This document shows, one piece after another, positions 9,475 through 17,013 of a DNA stretch of 64,000 nucleotides. The stretch is taken from the NCBI GenBank assembly GCA_963804595.1, contig CAWDQZ010000004.1, positions 62,001 to 126,000 on the forward strand, read 5' to 3'. Source of the DNA: DASUPK01 sp963804595. Its GTDB lineage: Bacteria; Actinomycetota; Thermoleophilia; Solirubrobacterales; 70-9. Both the position numbers and the translations under genes were made by a program. How positions within the stretch are numbered: position 1 is the stretch's first letter; every line of letters starts with the position of its first letter. A model generated the notes under the pieces. That model was given only the letters and a program-made list of their open reading frames with translations. It had not been told where the DNA came from and did not search any database.

Positions 9475-12400
9475 CAGGTCAGGTGCTTCAGCTTTCGCCG
9501 CAGCTTCCGAACCTTGCCCGTCTCGCCCCGCTTCTTGGCCTTCTTCAGCTTCCTGTGCAGGGCCGCTCGCTTCTTCTGCAGGGCTCCGCATCCCTGGGTG
9601 TAGCCGGCGCCCGTGGGCTGCCCGGCCGGCGGGCCGGGCGGGGGTGGGGAAGTCGGTGCCGGGAAGGGCTGGAACGAGAAGGCCTCGTTCACCCCTGAGA
9701 ACGAGGTCAGCGACTCCGGTCCACCGCCGACGACATAGACGATGTCGCCGATGGTCCCCGCCGTTGCGCCGTGCCGGGGCGTGGGCATGGAGTGCAGCTC
9801 TCGCCAGCTGTCCGTGTCGGGGTCGTACTCCTCATTCGCTGCGAAGGTTCCGGGCGGGGCCGGGTTGACCTCACCGCCCATCACCTGAGCGCGTCCGTTC
9901 AGCGTCCCCACGATCATCGATTGGCGGCCTGTGGGCATCGGGGCGCGAGCTGTCCAGCTGTCGCTACCCGGGTCGTACGCCTCGACCGTGTCCAGGGTCC
10001 GGTCCACGTAGCTGCCGTCGGAGTTGCGGGTGCTTCCGCCGAACACGTAGAGCTTCCCGTCGAGAACCGCCGAGCCGGCGTTGTCGCGGCGGCTAGCCAT
10101 GTTCGCAGCACTGCTCCAGGCGCCGGCGCCACCGCCCGCCGTGGGATCGAAGACCTCGACCGAATCCAGCGATGCGCCATCGCCGCCCATTCCCCCCGCC
10201 ACATAGATCTTGCCCCCGATCGCCTTCGCCATCCCCCCACTTCGCGCGGTCGTCATCTGCGGGAGACTCGTCCAGGTGTTGGACGCGGGATCGAAGACCG
10301 CTGCGTTCTGAACGGCGCCCGAGAAGGAATGAGTCGAACCGCCGAAGACGTAGAGCTTTCCGCCGTCCGTGGCCACGACCGGGTTCTCCACCCCCGGTCC
10401 GGGTAGCGGGGGTCCAGCGCTCCAGGAGTCGGTGTCAGGGTCATAGATCCAGAGGGAGGACAGATGGCCCCCGTCGTCCTCACCGGCAACGAGGTACAGC
10501 TTGCCGCCCAGGGCGGCCCCTCCGGCGTCCAGCAGCTGGTTCGGCAGAGGCGCCCGGTTCGCCCAGCATCCGATGTTCACCGGCGAAAGGGCGGTCACCT
10601 GGTTGGTGCCGAACTCGCCGACGTAGATCGTGCCGTCAGGCCCCTGGGCGAGAGGAACAGGATTGCTCAAGCCCCCAATCAGGCTCTCTGAGCGGGTCAC
10701 GGCCGTGCCGTCATCTTTCAGCTCGACGCGCCTGATGTCGTCGCCGATCCCGTACTCGGCAAGCAGCAGGTCGCCCTTGAGCGAGCCGCAGAAGGTGTCG
10801 GATCGATATTCGATGATCCCGTCCGCCGAGCGGTGGTCGCCGAGCGAGTAGAAGGGTGGCTGATAATTCGGCAGCGGCGGGACGCCCTGGAACCGGCCGT
10901 CATAGAAGACGCACTCGTCGCGGTAGGGGTCGGGATGTCCGTAGTACTTGCCCTGAATCAGGCGATTGAGAGGATCCTGGAGGACGTTCACCAAATCGCC
11001 GGGAGGGTTGGCGTCCCACCTGGCGGGGTTGGAGAGACCGAGGCATGGAGGGGTCGGGGAGGGAGGGAAGGTCGAGTCGCTCCCCACGGAGTTGTCAGCC
11101 CCGTAGATCGAGCCATTGGAGTGGAAGACGAAGTCGTAGGTGTTGCGAAGGCCGGTTGCAAAGGTGTGTACGTCGCAGGGAGGGGGGCCGAAGATGTCGC
11201 TTGCGTTGTTGCACGACCCGTCGAAGTTCGGATTGCGCACGTCGGCGACCAAGATCGCCGCCGATAGGGGCTGCTCCTGCATGTCGCCGAACTCGGAGCC
11301 GGCTATCTCGTTGGGTCCACCGGCGCCCGTGTTCCCCCCCTGAGCGATGTAGAGCTTGCCGTCGGCTCCGAAGTGCAGAGCGTTCGTCCCGTGGTTCGCC
11401 TTCGCTCGCGGAAGCCCGGTGATCACGTCCTCCCGGTTCGCGAAGTCGGGGCCGGAGAGGCGCGAGAGGATGCCCGAGTTGGGCACTCCGTTGTCAGTCG
11501 AAGGGCTCGAGTGCGCGACCCAGAGGATGACGTTGCTCGGTGTCGATTCGGGATCGACCGTCAAGCCGAGCGTGAAGCGGTCGCCAAGGGTGGTGATCAA
11601 CTGGTCCTGGACCACCTGGTGGTCCGCGTTCAGGGTGAGTGCGTGGATCGTTCCGAATAGCTCTGAGACGTACAGTCGTCCGTCAGGTCCCATCGCCATG
11701 GAGGTGGGGAAGCTGATCGGGTAGGAGCTGGACTTGAAGGCAATGCCCTGGCTGAGCAAATCGCCCGCGGGTGGAGTCAGATCGGCCTCCTTGGTCACCG
11801 AGAAGCGATCGAACCGGTAGACCAGCGGCGCGGGCCCGTCGCCGTGAGTGGCGAAGATGCCTCCGAAGCTGTCGGTGCCGATGGTCGGATCCAGCCGGGC
11901 GGCGTCAAACGAGAAGAACTCTTCTGGCGGCTGGTCGAATTCGAACGAAACGGGAGCGCCGGAATCGACCTGGTAGCTCGCGGTCACCCGCTGAGATGTC
12001 GGGTCGACCACCATGCTGAACGTCACGTTGTGGCCGTCCAGGTCGAGGAAGGGGCTCTGTTGATTGTCGACGCTCACGCCGCCCACTTCCATCAGGTACT
12101 GGATCCGCGTGCCGTTCGGGGTGTCGACAGCAACGAGCTTCAGGTAGTTGTCCTCGTCGTTCCCGAACCAGAGCCCTGCCTGCTCGTTATGACCGCTGCC
12201 GGCGGGGAGCGAATCGAGGGTTGTCTCGATCCGGGTCACCTGGCTGGGGGCGTCGATCCCGACCGCGAGGGCGTTGTCCTGGGAGTTGGAGGCCTGGAAC
12301 GCGGTTCCCGCTGTGGTCGTGACCTTCAAGACCCCAGCGGCTTGGTCGACCTGCAGATTGTTGGGGATGTATCCGGTGCCGTTGGTCGGCGGATCCACAT

Positions 12401-12599
12401 AGGTGAACCCCGTGCCTACGCCGTTCCCGTCCTGGATCTTGCCCTCATCGGAGCTGAAGTCGAGCGTGTAAGGAAGACCGACCCGGATCTCCGAGCAGGC
12501 GAGCGGGGCGCAGGCGTGGGCCCGCGTAACCCCGAAAGCGAGGAACGCAAGAATCAAAGCCGTCGCAACGGCTCCCCGGCCCAGAGTACGAGGCAACAT
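9471..12599 (-). CDS. Exported beta-propeller / Kelch-repeat protein
   Basis: 1042 residues with a Sec signal peptide (about 1-29, ending AHAC). Residues ~35-262 are a jelly-roll (LamG/DUF1349-like) domain. Residues ~275-680 form a PQQ-dependent sugar-dehydrogenase-like propeller (GPDGRLYVSELFGTIHAL, GADGKLYIAQGGN, GPDGTIYVGEFG). Residues ~685-985 contain five to six Kelch repeats (GKLYVFGGSTHSF, GKIYVAGGMGGDG, GKLYVFGGSTRNSDG, NGRAQVMGGEVNP). It ends in a Lys/Arg-rich tail (about 1005-1042) with Cys as last residue. Catalysis cannot be asserted; the role is probably extracellular sugar or glycan binding. It is alone on its strand between glycosyltransferase genes. Its start lies 24 bases from the divergent CgeB-like gene. 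Confidence 0.85.
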   Translation of the reverse strand: MLPRTLGRGAVATALILAFLAFGVTRAHACAPLACSEIRVGLPYTLDFSSDEGKIQDGNGVGTGFTYVDPPTNGTGYIPNNLQVDQAAGVLKVTTTAGTAFQASNSQDNALAVGIDAPSQVTRIETTLDSLPAGSGHNEQAGLWFGNDEDNYLKLVAVDTPNGTRIQYLMEVGGVSVDNQQSPFLDLDGHNVTFSMVVDPTSQRVTASYQVDSGAPVSFEFDQPPEEFFSFDAARLDPTIGTDSFGGIFATHGDGPAPLVYRFDRFSVTKEADLTPPAGDLLSQGIAFKSSSYPISFPTSMAMGPDGRLYVSELFGTIHALTLNADHQVVQDQLITTLGDRFTLGLTVDPESTPSNVILWVAHSSPSTDNGVPNSGILSRLSGPDFANREDVITGLPRAKANHGTNALHFGADGKLYIAQGGNTGAGGPNEIAGSEFGDMQEQPLSAAILVADVRNPNFDGSCNNASDIFGPPPCDVHTFATGLRNTYDFVFHSNGSIYGADNSVGSDSTFPPSPTPPCLGLSNPARWDANPPGDLVNVLQDPLNRLIQGKYYGHPDPYRDECVFYDGRFQGVPPLPNYQPPFYSLGDHRSADGIIEYRSDTFCGSLKGDLLLAEYGIGDDIRRVELKDDGTAVTRSESLIGGLSNPVPLAQGPDGTIYVGEFGTNQVTALSPVNIGCWANRAPLPNQLLDAGGAALGGKLYLVAGEDDGGHLSSLWIYDPDTDSWSAGPPLPGPGVENPVVATDGGKLYVFGGSTHSFSGAVQNAAVFDPASNTWTSLPQMTTARSGGMAKAIGGKIYVAGGMGGDGASLDSVEVFDPTAGGGAGAWSSAANMASRRDNAGSAVLDGKLYVFGGSTRNSDGSYVDRTLDTVEAYDPGSDSWTARAPMPTGRQSMIVGTLNGRAQVMGGEVNPAPPGTFAANEEYDPDTDSWRELHSMPTPRHGATAGTIGDIVYVVGGGPESLTSFSGVNEAFSFQPFPAPTSPPPPGPPAGQPTGAGYTQGCGALQKKRAALHRKLKKAKKRGETGKVRKLRRKLKHLTC

Positions 12600-12608
12600 C
12601 CCACCGCC

Positions 12609-12615
12609 TAGAGTA
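12609..12615. promoter_or_regulatory. Overlapping divergent -10 elements
   Basis: The heptamer TAGAGTA reads as TAGAGT on the + strand (9 bases before ATG 12624) and TACTCT on the - strand (10 bases before ATG 12599). Both genes could therefore start from nearly the same melted region. No clear -35 is seen. Confidence 0.4.
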
Positions 12616-12623
12616 GAGAGGGG

Positions 12624-13670
12624 ATGGAATCAGGGCAAGCGAGGGCCGGTAGTACACGCGTCCACCCGCTGTCGGCCGCCGACCTGCACGTAGCGACGCT
12701 GGCCGGGAGCGCTCACTTCGAGTGCATCGGCCGGGCGTGCACCGCGGTCGACGTGCTCGAGCACGATTGGAGCTCGGGCTCGCGGTCCGGGCCGCCACAC
12801 CTGCTGCTCATCGAATCGTCGGGACTGCTATCGCAACCTGACGGCGTGGGTGCGGGCGCTGACGAGAGGGTCGAACGCGCCGCCGAGCTGATCGCCTGGG
12901 CTCAACAGGGAGGCATCTCGACAGCACTCTGGGAGACGGCTCTCATGCCCCGGATCCAAACCCCGACAGCGTTGCTGCGCAGTGTCGAGCACGTCTTCGT
13001 CGTCGATCCGGAGGCGATAGAGCCACTTACAGAGAAGCTCGAGGGCCGGCGTCCGATGCGGCTGCCGCTTGCGGCGCAGACAGTGCCCGACGAGGTGCCG
13101 GGGTTCGGCGATCGCTCAAACGATGTCGCCTTCGCCGGAGGGTGGCCCGCTGGGTTCAAGGGGAGGTTCGAAGAGGAGCTAGAAGCGATCCTCGATGTCG
13201 CGGCCGACCACGGGCTCGTCATCTTCCGGTCGGAGCGCGGCGGGACGTCCGACGCCCTTCCCGACCGCTTCTCGTCATTCGTCAGGTCGGTGCCTTCCGC
13301 CGGCGAGGCGGTTGAGGCATTCGCTGACAGCCGCTTGGTCGTCGGCTTCGATCCGGCGAACCTCGGACGCTTGGCGGTGCCGCAATTCAGCTTCGACGCG
13401 TTGGCCGCGGGGAGCGTCTTGGTCGCACCCAACCACTCGGGGAGCCGGTCGATCTTTCGCTACACCGGCCTGTTCGCCACGAATCGCGAACAGGCCAAGG
13501 AGGAGATGGGGCGGGTGCTCGGGTCCGAAAACGAATGGAGCGAGATGTCCGCGGTGGGGAGAAGGGCGATCGTCCACGCTCACACGTACTCACACCGCCT
13601 AGCGACGATCGCGTCGGCGGCAGGCTTTCGAGTGGTTCCCGAGGGGCTGCCCGAGGCAGCGGTTGCCTGA
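12624..13670 (+). CDS. CgeB-like glycosyltransferase, short paralog
   Basis: 348 residues, collinear with the middle domain of the protein at 5029-7263. Matching pairs are HLLLIESSG with HLLLVESAW, GISTALWE with DIPTAFWG, LPLAAQ with LPFAAQ, VAFAGGWPAGFKGRF with the CFAGTYYRN segment, DHGLVIF with PFGLVIY, and HTYSHRLATIASAAGF with HTYRQRLALIAQTMGY. The donor-binding FELLAC segment is altered to FDALAAG, so activity may differ. It lacks both the coiled coil and the C-terminal extension. ATG 12624 follows GAGAGGGG, a possible ribosome site. It lies between the Kelch gene (divergent) and a convergent GT gene 23 bases away. Confidence 0.75.
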   Translation: MESGQARAGSTRVHPLSAADLHVATLAGSAHFECIGRACTAVDVLEHDWSSGSRSGPPHLLLIESSGLLSQPDGVGAGADERVERAAELIAWAQQGGISTALWETALMPRIQTPTALLRSVEHVFVVDPEAIEPLTEKLEGRRPMRLPLAAQTVPDEVPGFGDRSNDVAFAGGWPAGFKGRFEEELEAILDVAADHGLVIFRSERGGTSDALPDRFSSFVRSVPSAGEAVEAFADSRLVVGFDPANLGRLAVPQFSFDALAAGSVLVAPNHSGSRSIFRYTGLFATNREQAKEEMGRVLGSENEWSEMSAVGRRAIVHAHTYSHRLATIASAAGFRVVPEGLPEAAVA

Positions 13671-13693
13671 CCAGGCACGCGGCCGCACCTTCG

Positions 13694-14458
13694 TCAAGAC
13701 GGGGATCTGGTTTCTGCCAGGTTGAAGCCGAAGACGTCGCCCACCTCGGCGGGATCGACGGCGATGTCCGTCGTCCGGATCCCTGACATTCGATTCCCGG
13801 GCGCGTCGGCCGTACCGGACTGCTGGTTCGAACGCCCATGGATCACCTGCATCCAAGCTGGGAGCGAGAGGTCGGAGTGAGCGGGGTTGAAGAGGTGAAG
13901 CTTGTGGTGGTTTCGATAGACGTTCTCGAACCTCTTGCCGGCACGGAGCTTCTCGAACAGCGATGAGAATGGGCTGTACATCCAGTAGACCTCATACAGG
14001 CGTCGATCGCCCTCGTCGTATCGGTAGCCCCAGGGAAAGTTGAGCAGCCAGGTTCGATTTGAAGACCGGGCGAAGGCACCGGCATACGCCTGGACGACGG
14101 CGACCGTCTCGGCGTGGAGGCAATCGTCGCCGTCCAGCCTTGTGGTCACCAGGAGCTCGGTGTCGGCCTTGATCGCCGGGCTCACGGCGTCGGGAATGTC
14201 CCCACCGTGCTTCGACGTGTACATGACGCGGAGTTGAGGCACCACGGACCGGGCTTCCTCGACGCTCTTGACGAACCCAGGGTCGGTGGTCTCGTCGCAG
14301 AGGATGATCCACTCGTAATCGTCGCTGGTCTGCTCGGCCATCGAGGGCACGCAATAGGTACGAAACAGGCGCAGCCGCTCCTCGAGCCACTGGGGTGAAA
14401 ACCGGTCGTAGAACAGCTTGATGGTCAGGCGAGTGATGACCAGGTGCTGAAGCTTCAT
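13694..14458 (-). CDS. Rhamnosyltransferase-like GT-A protein
   Basis: 254 residues resembling the putative rhamnosyltransferase family (PF11316-type). It opens with LQHLVITRLTIKLFYDR, then WLEERLRLFRTYCVPSM, DDYEWIILCDETTDP, VTTRLDGDDCLH (the DxD-like metal site) and NFPWGYRYD. GT-A enzymes of this kind use a nucleotide sugar and a divalent metal. ATG 14458 is chosen because it directly precedes the first conserved strand and has GGAGAG 1-6 bases upstream; a longer in-frame start would run back into the upstream gene. It is the last of three co-directional genes (16539 to 13694). Confidence 0.75.
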   Translation of the reverse strand: MKLQHLVITRLTIKLFYDRFSPQWLEERLRLFRTYCVPSMAEQTSDDYEWIILCDETTDPGFVKSVEEARSVVPQLRVMYTSKHGGDIPDAVSPAIKADTELLVTTRLDGDDCLHAETVAVVQAYAGAFARSSNRTWLLNFPWGYRYDEGDRRLYEVYWMYSPFSSLFEKLRAGKRFENVYRNHHKLHLFNPAHSDLSLPAWMQVIHGRSNQQSGTADAPGNRMSGIRTTDIAVDPAEVGDVFGFNLAETRSPS

Positions 14459-14498
14459 CTCTCCGATGGTCCGGTCCGGTGCGTGCCCGCGCCCTGGC

Positions 14499-15770
14499 TC
14501 ACGGCGCCAGTCGCGTCCGGAGCGCTTTGAGTGTCGCGGGACCGATGCCTTCGACGTCACCCAGATCGTCGACGCTGAGCTCCCCGACCCGGTCGCGATA
14601 TGCGATGACGCGGTCGGCTGTGGCAGTCCCAATCCCATCGATGTCGCCGAGCTGCTCGGCTGTGACCGTCCTCAAGCTGAGGCGCCCATTGCGGGCGCTA
14701 CGCGCCAGATCAGGCACGGAGGCAAGCCGCGCGATCTCCTCGGCAGCTTCTTCTGCTCCGTTTCCGAAACTCATCTCACCCGCCCGCCGGGTCATTCTGA
14801 CGCGCTCCGCCTCGTCCAGCAGGATGTCGCAGGCGCCAGTCGGGTCCAGGCCCAGCTCAACTGCGACCGCAGCGCTGTCGGCGTGACGGACCCGAGCCTG
14901 CTGGTCGTCGGTCGGCTTCGGGGCCGCGAAGAATGCCGCAGGCACCTTGAATCCGATCAGCTCGTGGTACGAGTTGTATCCAGCGGCGCTGATCACGAAG
15001 TCAAACGCTCGGTAGAGCCGCGCGATCGGATAGACGGCGGCAAGCTTGATCACTGAATCGGGAAGGACCAAATCCTCGCTGATCGCCGATTCCAGCACCG
15101 CCACCTGGGTCCCCGGGCGCTGAAGGATGTAATTGGCGCAGGTCTGGTGCAGAAAGTCCCGGTGCGGTTGGGGGACCTCGCCGATCTGAATCAAGGCATG
15201 CACGCGGTTCGGATCGAGACCAAGCTCCGCTTCGGCCTGCGCCCGCGGAAGCAACTCAGATTCGTCACAGAAAACGATCGGTGAGACTGTGAAGGCCTCG
15301 TCCCGGAACTCAACTGTCGGTCCTTCATCGGCGGCGGCAGCGAACTCCCCCGGCTCGAGCACCACGTCGAATGAATCGCCGAGCTGCAGCTGCTTGTCTG
15401 GCGTGCCAGCCCGCCACATCGCCCGTCTGATCCATACGGAGACCGGCTCCGGGTGGGACGCGAGCGCTCTCCTCACGCCGGAGTACGGCGAGACCCCGTC
15501 AAAGGCCACTACGGCCGGTTTGTGCTCCTGAATGAGTCCCGAGACCCGCGCCGCCAGCCCGGTCGACCACTTGGGGTTGTCGAGGCCGGACACCTGGCTC
15601 GACGGGAAGTACTCGCAGTAGAAGCCCTGCTCGCGGGCGATCGGGAGGCCCTTCGACATGGTCAGCACGATCGGCGTCAGCCCATCCGGCAGCCTGCGGG
15701 CGATGGCCATGGCGCGGGTCAGATGGCCCATACCGACCCCGTTGCTCGTGATGAAGAGGATCGATGTCAA
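14499..15770 (-). CDS. MurG-like glycosyltransferase with C-terminal ComEA-type HhH
   Basis: 423 residues. The N-terminus SILFITSNGVGMGHLTRAMA is the glycine-rich start of MurG/GT28-like enzymes. Further motifs are LTMSKGLPIAREQG, VVAFDGVSPYSGVRRAL, FDFVISAAGYNSYHEL (acceptor/donor cleft) and KVPAAFFAAPKPTDDQQ. From about residue 360, two helix-hairpin-helix motifs follow: LGDIDGIGTATADRVIAYRD and LGDVEGIGPATLKALRTRL, the arrangement of the ComEA DNA-binding domain. TTG at 15768-15770 is chosen because no ATG/GTG lies near the first strand. It follows the stop of the coiled-coil gene by 7 bases. The HhH fusion is unusual; it may bind nucleic acid or be a protein-protein clamp. Confidence 0.8.
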   Translation of the reverse strand: MTSILFITSNGVGMGHLTRAMAIARRLPDGLTPIVLTMSKGLPIAREQGFYCEYFPSSQVSGLDNPKWSTGLAARVSGLIQEHKPAVVAFDGVSPYSGVRRALASHPEPVSVWIRRAMWRAGTPDKQLQLGDSFDVVLEPGEFAAAADEGPTVEFRDEAFTVSPIVFCDESELLPRAQAEAELGLDPNRVHALIQIGEVPQPHRDFLHQTCANYILQRPGTQVAVLESAISEDLVLPDSVIKLAAVYPIARLYRAFDFVISAAGYNSYHELIGFKVPAAFFAAPKPTDDQQARVRHADSAAVAVELGLDPTGACDILLDEAERVRMTRRAGEMSFGNGAEEAAEEIARLASVPDLARSARNGRLSLRTVTAEQLGDIDGIGTATADRVIAYRDRVGELSVDDLGDVEGIGPATLKALRTRLAP

Positions 15771-15777
15771 CTGGCAA

Positions 15778-16539
15778 TCAGTCGATCGAAGGGGTCCCCG
15801 CCAACCCGTACATGCCGACGATCGACGCGAGCCGTCGACGGACGAAGGCGTCGTAATCGTCGCCGTTGCGCCCGAGGTGTCGCTCCCAATCCGCGCGCGG
15901 GGGAATGTACTCGTACAGGTACCCGGCGCTGTCGAGCGTCCGCAGAGCGTCGCAGTCGGTGACCACGAGCGGCTCGCCATCGGCCGAATCGTCGAGAGCC
16001 AGGGCGCGAAGCGCACCGTCGAGTTGCCGCTCGGTCAGCCCGCCAAGCAGCAGCACGGCCCGCAGCGGTCCGGACGATTCTTGATCAGTAGCCCGAACCC
16101 CACGGCTCCCGTAATACCGCACAGGCTGACGATCATGGGCGGCATCGGTCTCGCTCCCGTCCCCGTTGGAGAGCGGCTGCTCGGTATGGGCTTCGATCTC
16201 CTGCTCCGGCGCAGCCTGAAATTCGATCTCCTCCGCTGCAGTCAGAGCAAGCCCCCCTGAAGCGTTCGACCGCCGCCGAGAGAACAGCGCCCGCGTTCTC
16301 GCCCGGATCCGCCACATTCTCCAGGCGACCCGATATGTACGGCTCTGATGGATCAGCCGCAGACTCTGCTCCAGTTCGGTCACACGCGCCTGCGCGGCTT
16401 CCAGCTCAGCTGTCCGAAGCTCCAGGCCCTCGCGTGTCGCAGCCGCCTGCCGCTGCAGGTTCTCGAGACTCGGGTCTTTGCCCGAAGATTGCTCTGATCG
16501 TCGGAGGCCTCCGGCGCCTTCCACATCAATCTCCCTCAT
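15778..16539 (-). CDS. Coiled-coil glycan-cluster protein of unknown function
   Basis: 253 residues; no enzyme family recognised. Residues ~25-70 are a coiled coil (LELRTAELEAAQARVTELEQ) followed by QSRTYRVAWRMWRIRARTRA, nearly the same layout as the N-terminus of the protein at 5029-7263 (SSRSYRLMRLFWRARTA). An acidic, low-complexity linker leads to a C-terminal domain (about 165-253) with LRAVLLLGGLTERQLDGALR, PLVVTDCDALRTL and GYLYEYIPPRADWERHL. That domain ends with an R/L-rich helix of the kind seen beside glycosyltransferase domains. ATG 16539 has GGAAG upstream; an in-frame TTG at 16557 is the alternative. It is first in a three-gene unit with the two GT genes downstream. Confidence 0.7.
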   Translation of the reverse strand: MREIDVEGAGGLRRSEQSSGKDPSLENLQRQAAATREGLELRTAELEAAQARVTELEQSLRLIHQSRTYRVAWRMWRIRARTRALFSRRRSNASGGLALTAAEEIEFQAAPEQEIEAHTEQPLSNGDGSETDAAHDRQPVRYYGSRGVRATDQESSGPLRAVLLLGGLTERQLDGALRALALDDSADGEPLVVTDCDALRTLDSAGYLYEYIPPRADWERHLGRNGDDYDAFVRRRLASIVGMYGLAGTPSID

Positions 16540-16572
16540 CGACAGCTTCCAACTCAATCTCCCTCATCGACA
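16526..16572. repeat. 19-bp direct repeat duplicating a start region
   Basis: TCAATCTCCCTCATCGACA occurs at 16526-16544 and again at 16554-16572, with a 28-base period. On the - strand each copy contains ATGAGGGAGATT. The inner copy holds the real start (16539); the outer ATG (16567) is out of frame and reaches TGA after about 14 codons. Confidence 0.9.
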
Positions 16573-16646
16573 CGTCCGATCAAAATCTGAAAGGAGGATC
16601 ACTGAATTGTGCCGAACTCGAACGCTTGGGCGCCAGGGCGATTCGT

Positions 16647-16979
16647 TCAGTTCTTGGCTGGCAGCGAGGCCGCATAGTCGGCGCCGGCGTCTACCCATTC
16701 GCTGAGGCCGGAGTCGTCCGCGGTGCCCTCGGCCGAGACATAGACGATCCCCTTCATCGGCTTCCCGGTGAAGTCGAAGGGGCGCACGCCGTCCTCGGCC
16801 AGGGCCTTCTCGCCCTCTTCGTCGCCCAGTCGCACAATGAGGTCTTCGCCGAGGACCCCGCAAGCCATGTTCCCGCCGAGCATGAAGGCGATCCCGCCGA
16901 ACATCCTGCGCTCGCTCACGTCCGAACGAGGGGCGAGCACTTCGCGGACGCGCTCAGCGAGTTCTTCGTCGTAGGCCAC
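16647..16979 (-). CDS. TfoX N-terminal domain protein
   Basis: 110 residues, a complete TfoX/Sxy N-terminal domain: AYDEELAERVREVL, SERRMFGGIAFMLGGNMACG, LIVRLGD, KPMKGIVYV and a Trp-containing C-terminal helix. In enterobacteria Sxy activates competence genes. Stand-alone N-terminal domains like this one are common in actinobacteria and have no settled role. GTG at 16979 is preferred over GTG 16985 because a TACGCT hexamer ends exactly 7 bases before it and the family normally begins AYDEELA. It diverges from dnaX. Confidence 0.85.
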   Translation of the reverse strand: MAYDEELAERVREVLAPRSDVSERRMFGGIAFMLGGNMACGVLGEDLIVRLGDEEGEKALAEDGVRPFDFTGKPMKGIVYVSAEGTADDSGLSEWVDAGADYAASLPAKN

Positions 16980-16986
16980 GGGCACC

Positions 16987-16992
16987 AGCGTA
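16987..16992 (-). promoter_or_regulatory. -10 element of TfoX-like gene (leaderless)
   Basis: TACGCT on the - strand, 7 bases before GTG 16979, with no Shine-Dalgarno sequence. Only 9 bases separate it from the divergent dnaX -10. Confidence 0.5.
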
Positions 16993-17001
16993 GGCGACGG
17001 T

Positions 17002-17007
17002 TAGACT
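17002..17007 (+). promoter_or_regulatory. -10 element of dnaX (leaderless)
   Basis: TAGACT, 6 bases before GTG 17014, with no Shine-Dalgarno sequence. The -35 is not recognisable. Confidence 0.5.
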
Positions 17008-17013
17008 CGATTC

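Noticed and set aside
16609..16677. A 22-codon + strand frame starting GTG 16609 behind a perfect AAAGGAGG.
   Set aside because: It runs into the 3' end of the TfoX gene on the other strand, has no protein-like pattern, and the ribosome-site match is probably chance. Kept only as a curiosity.
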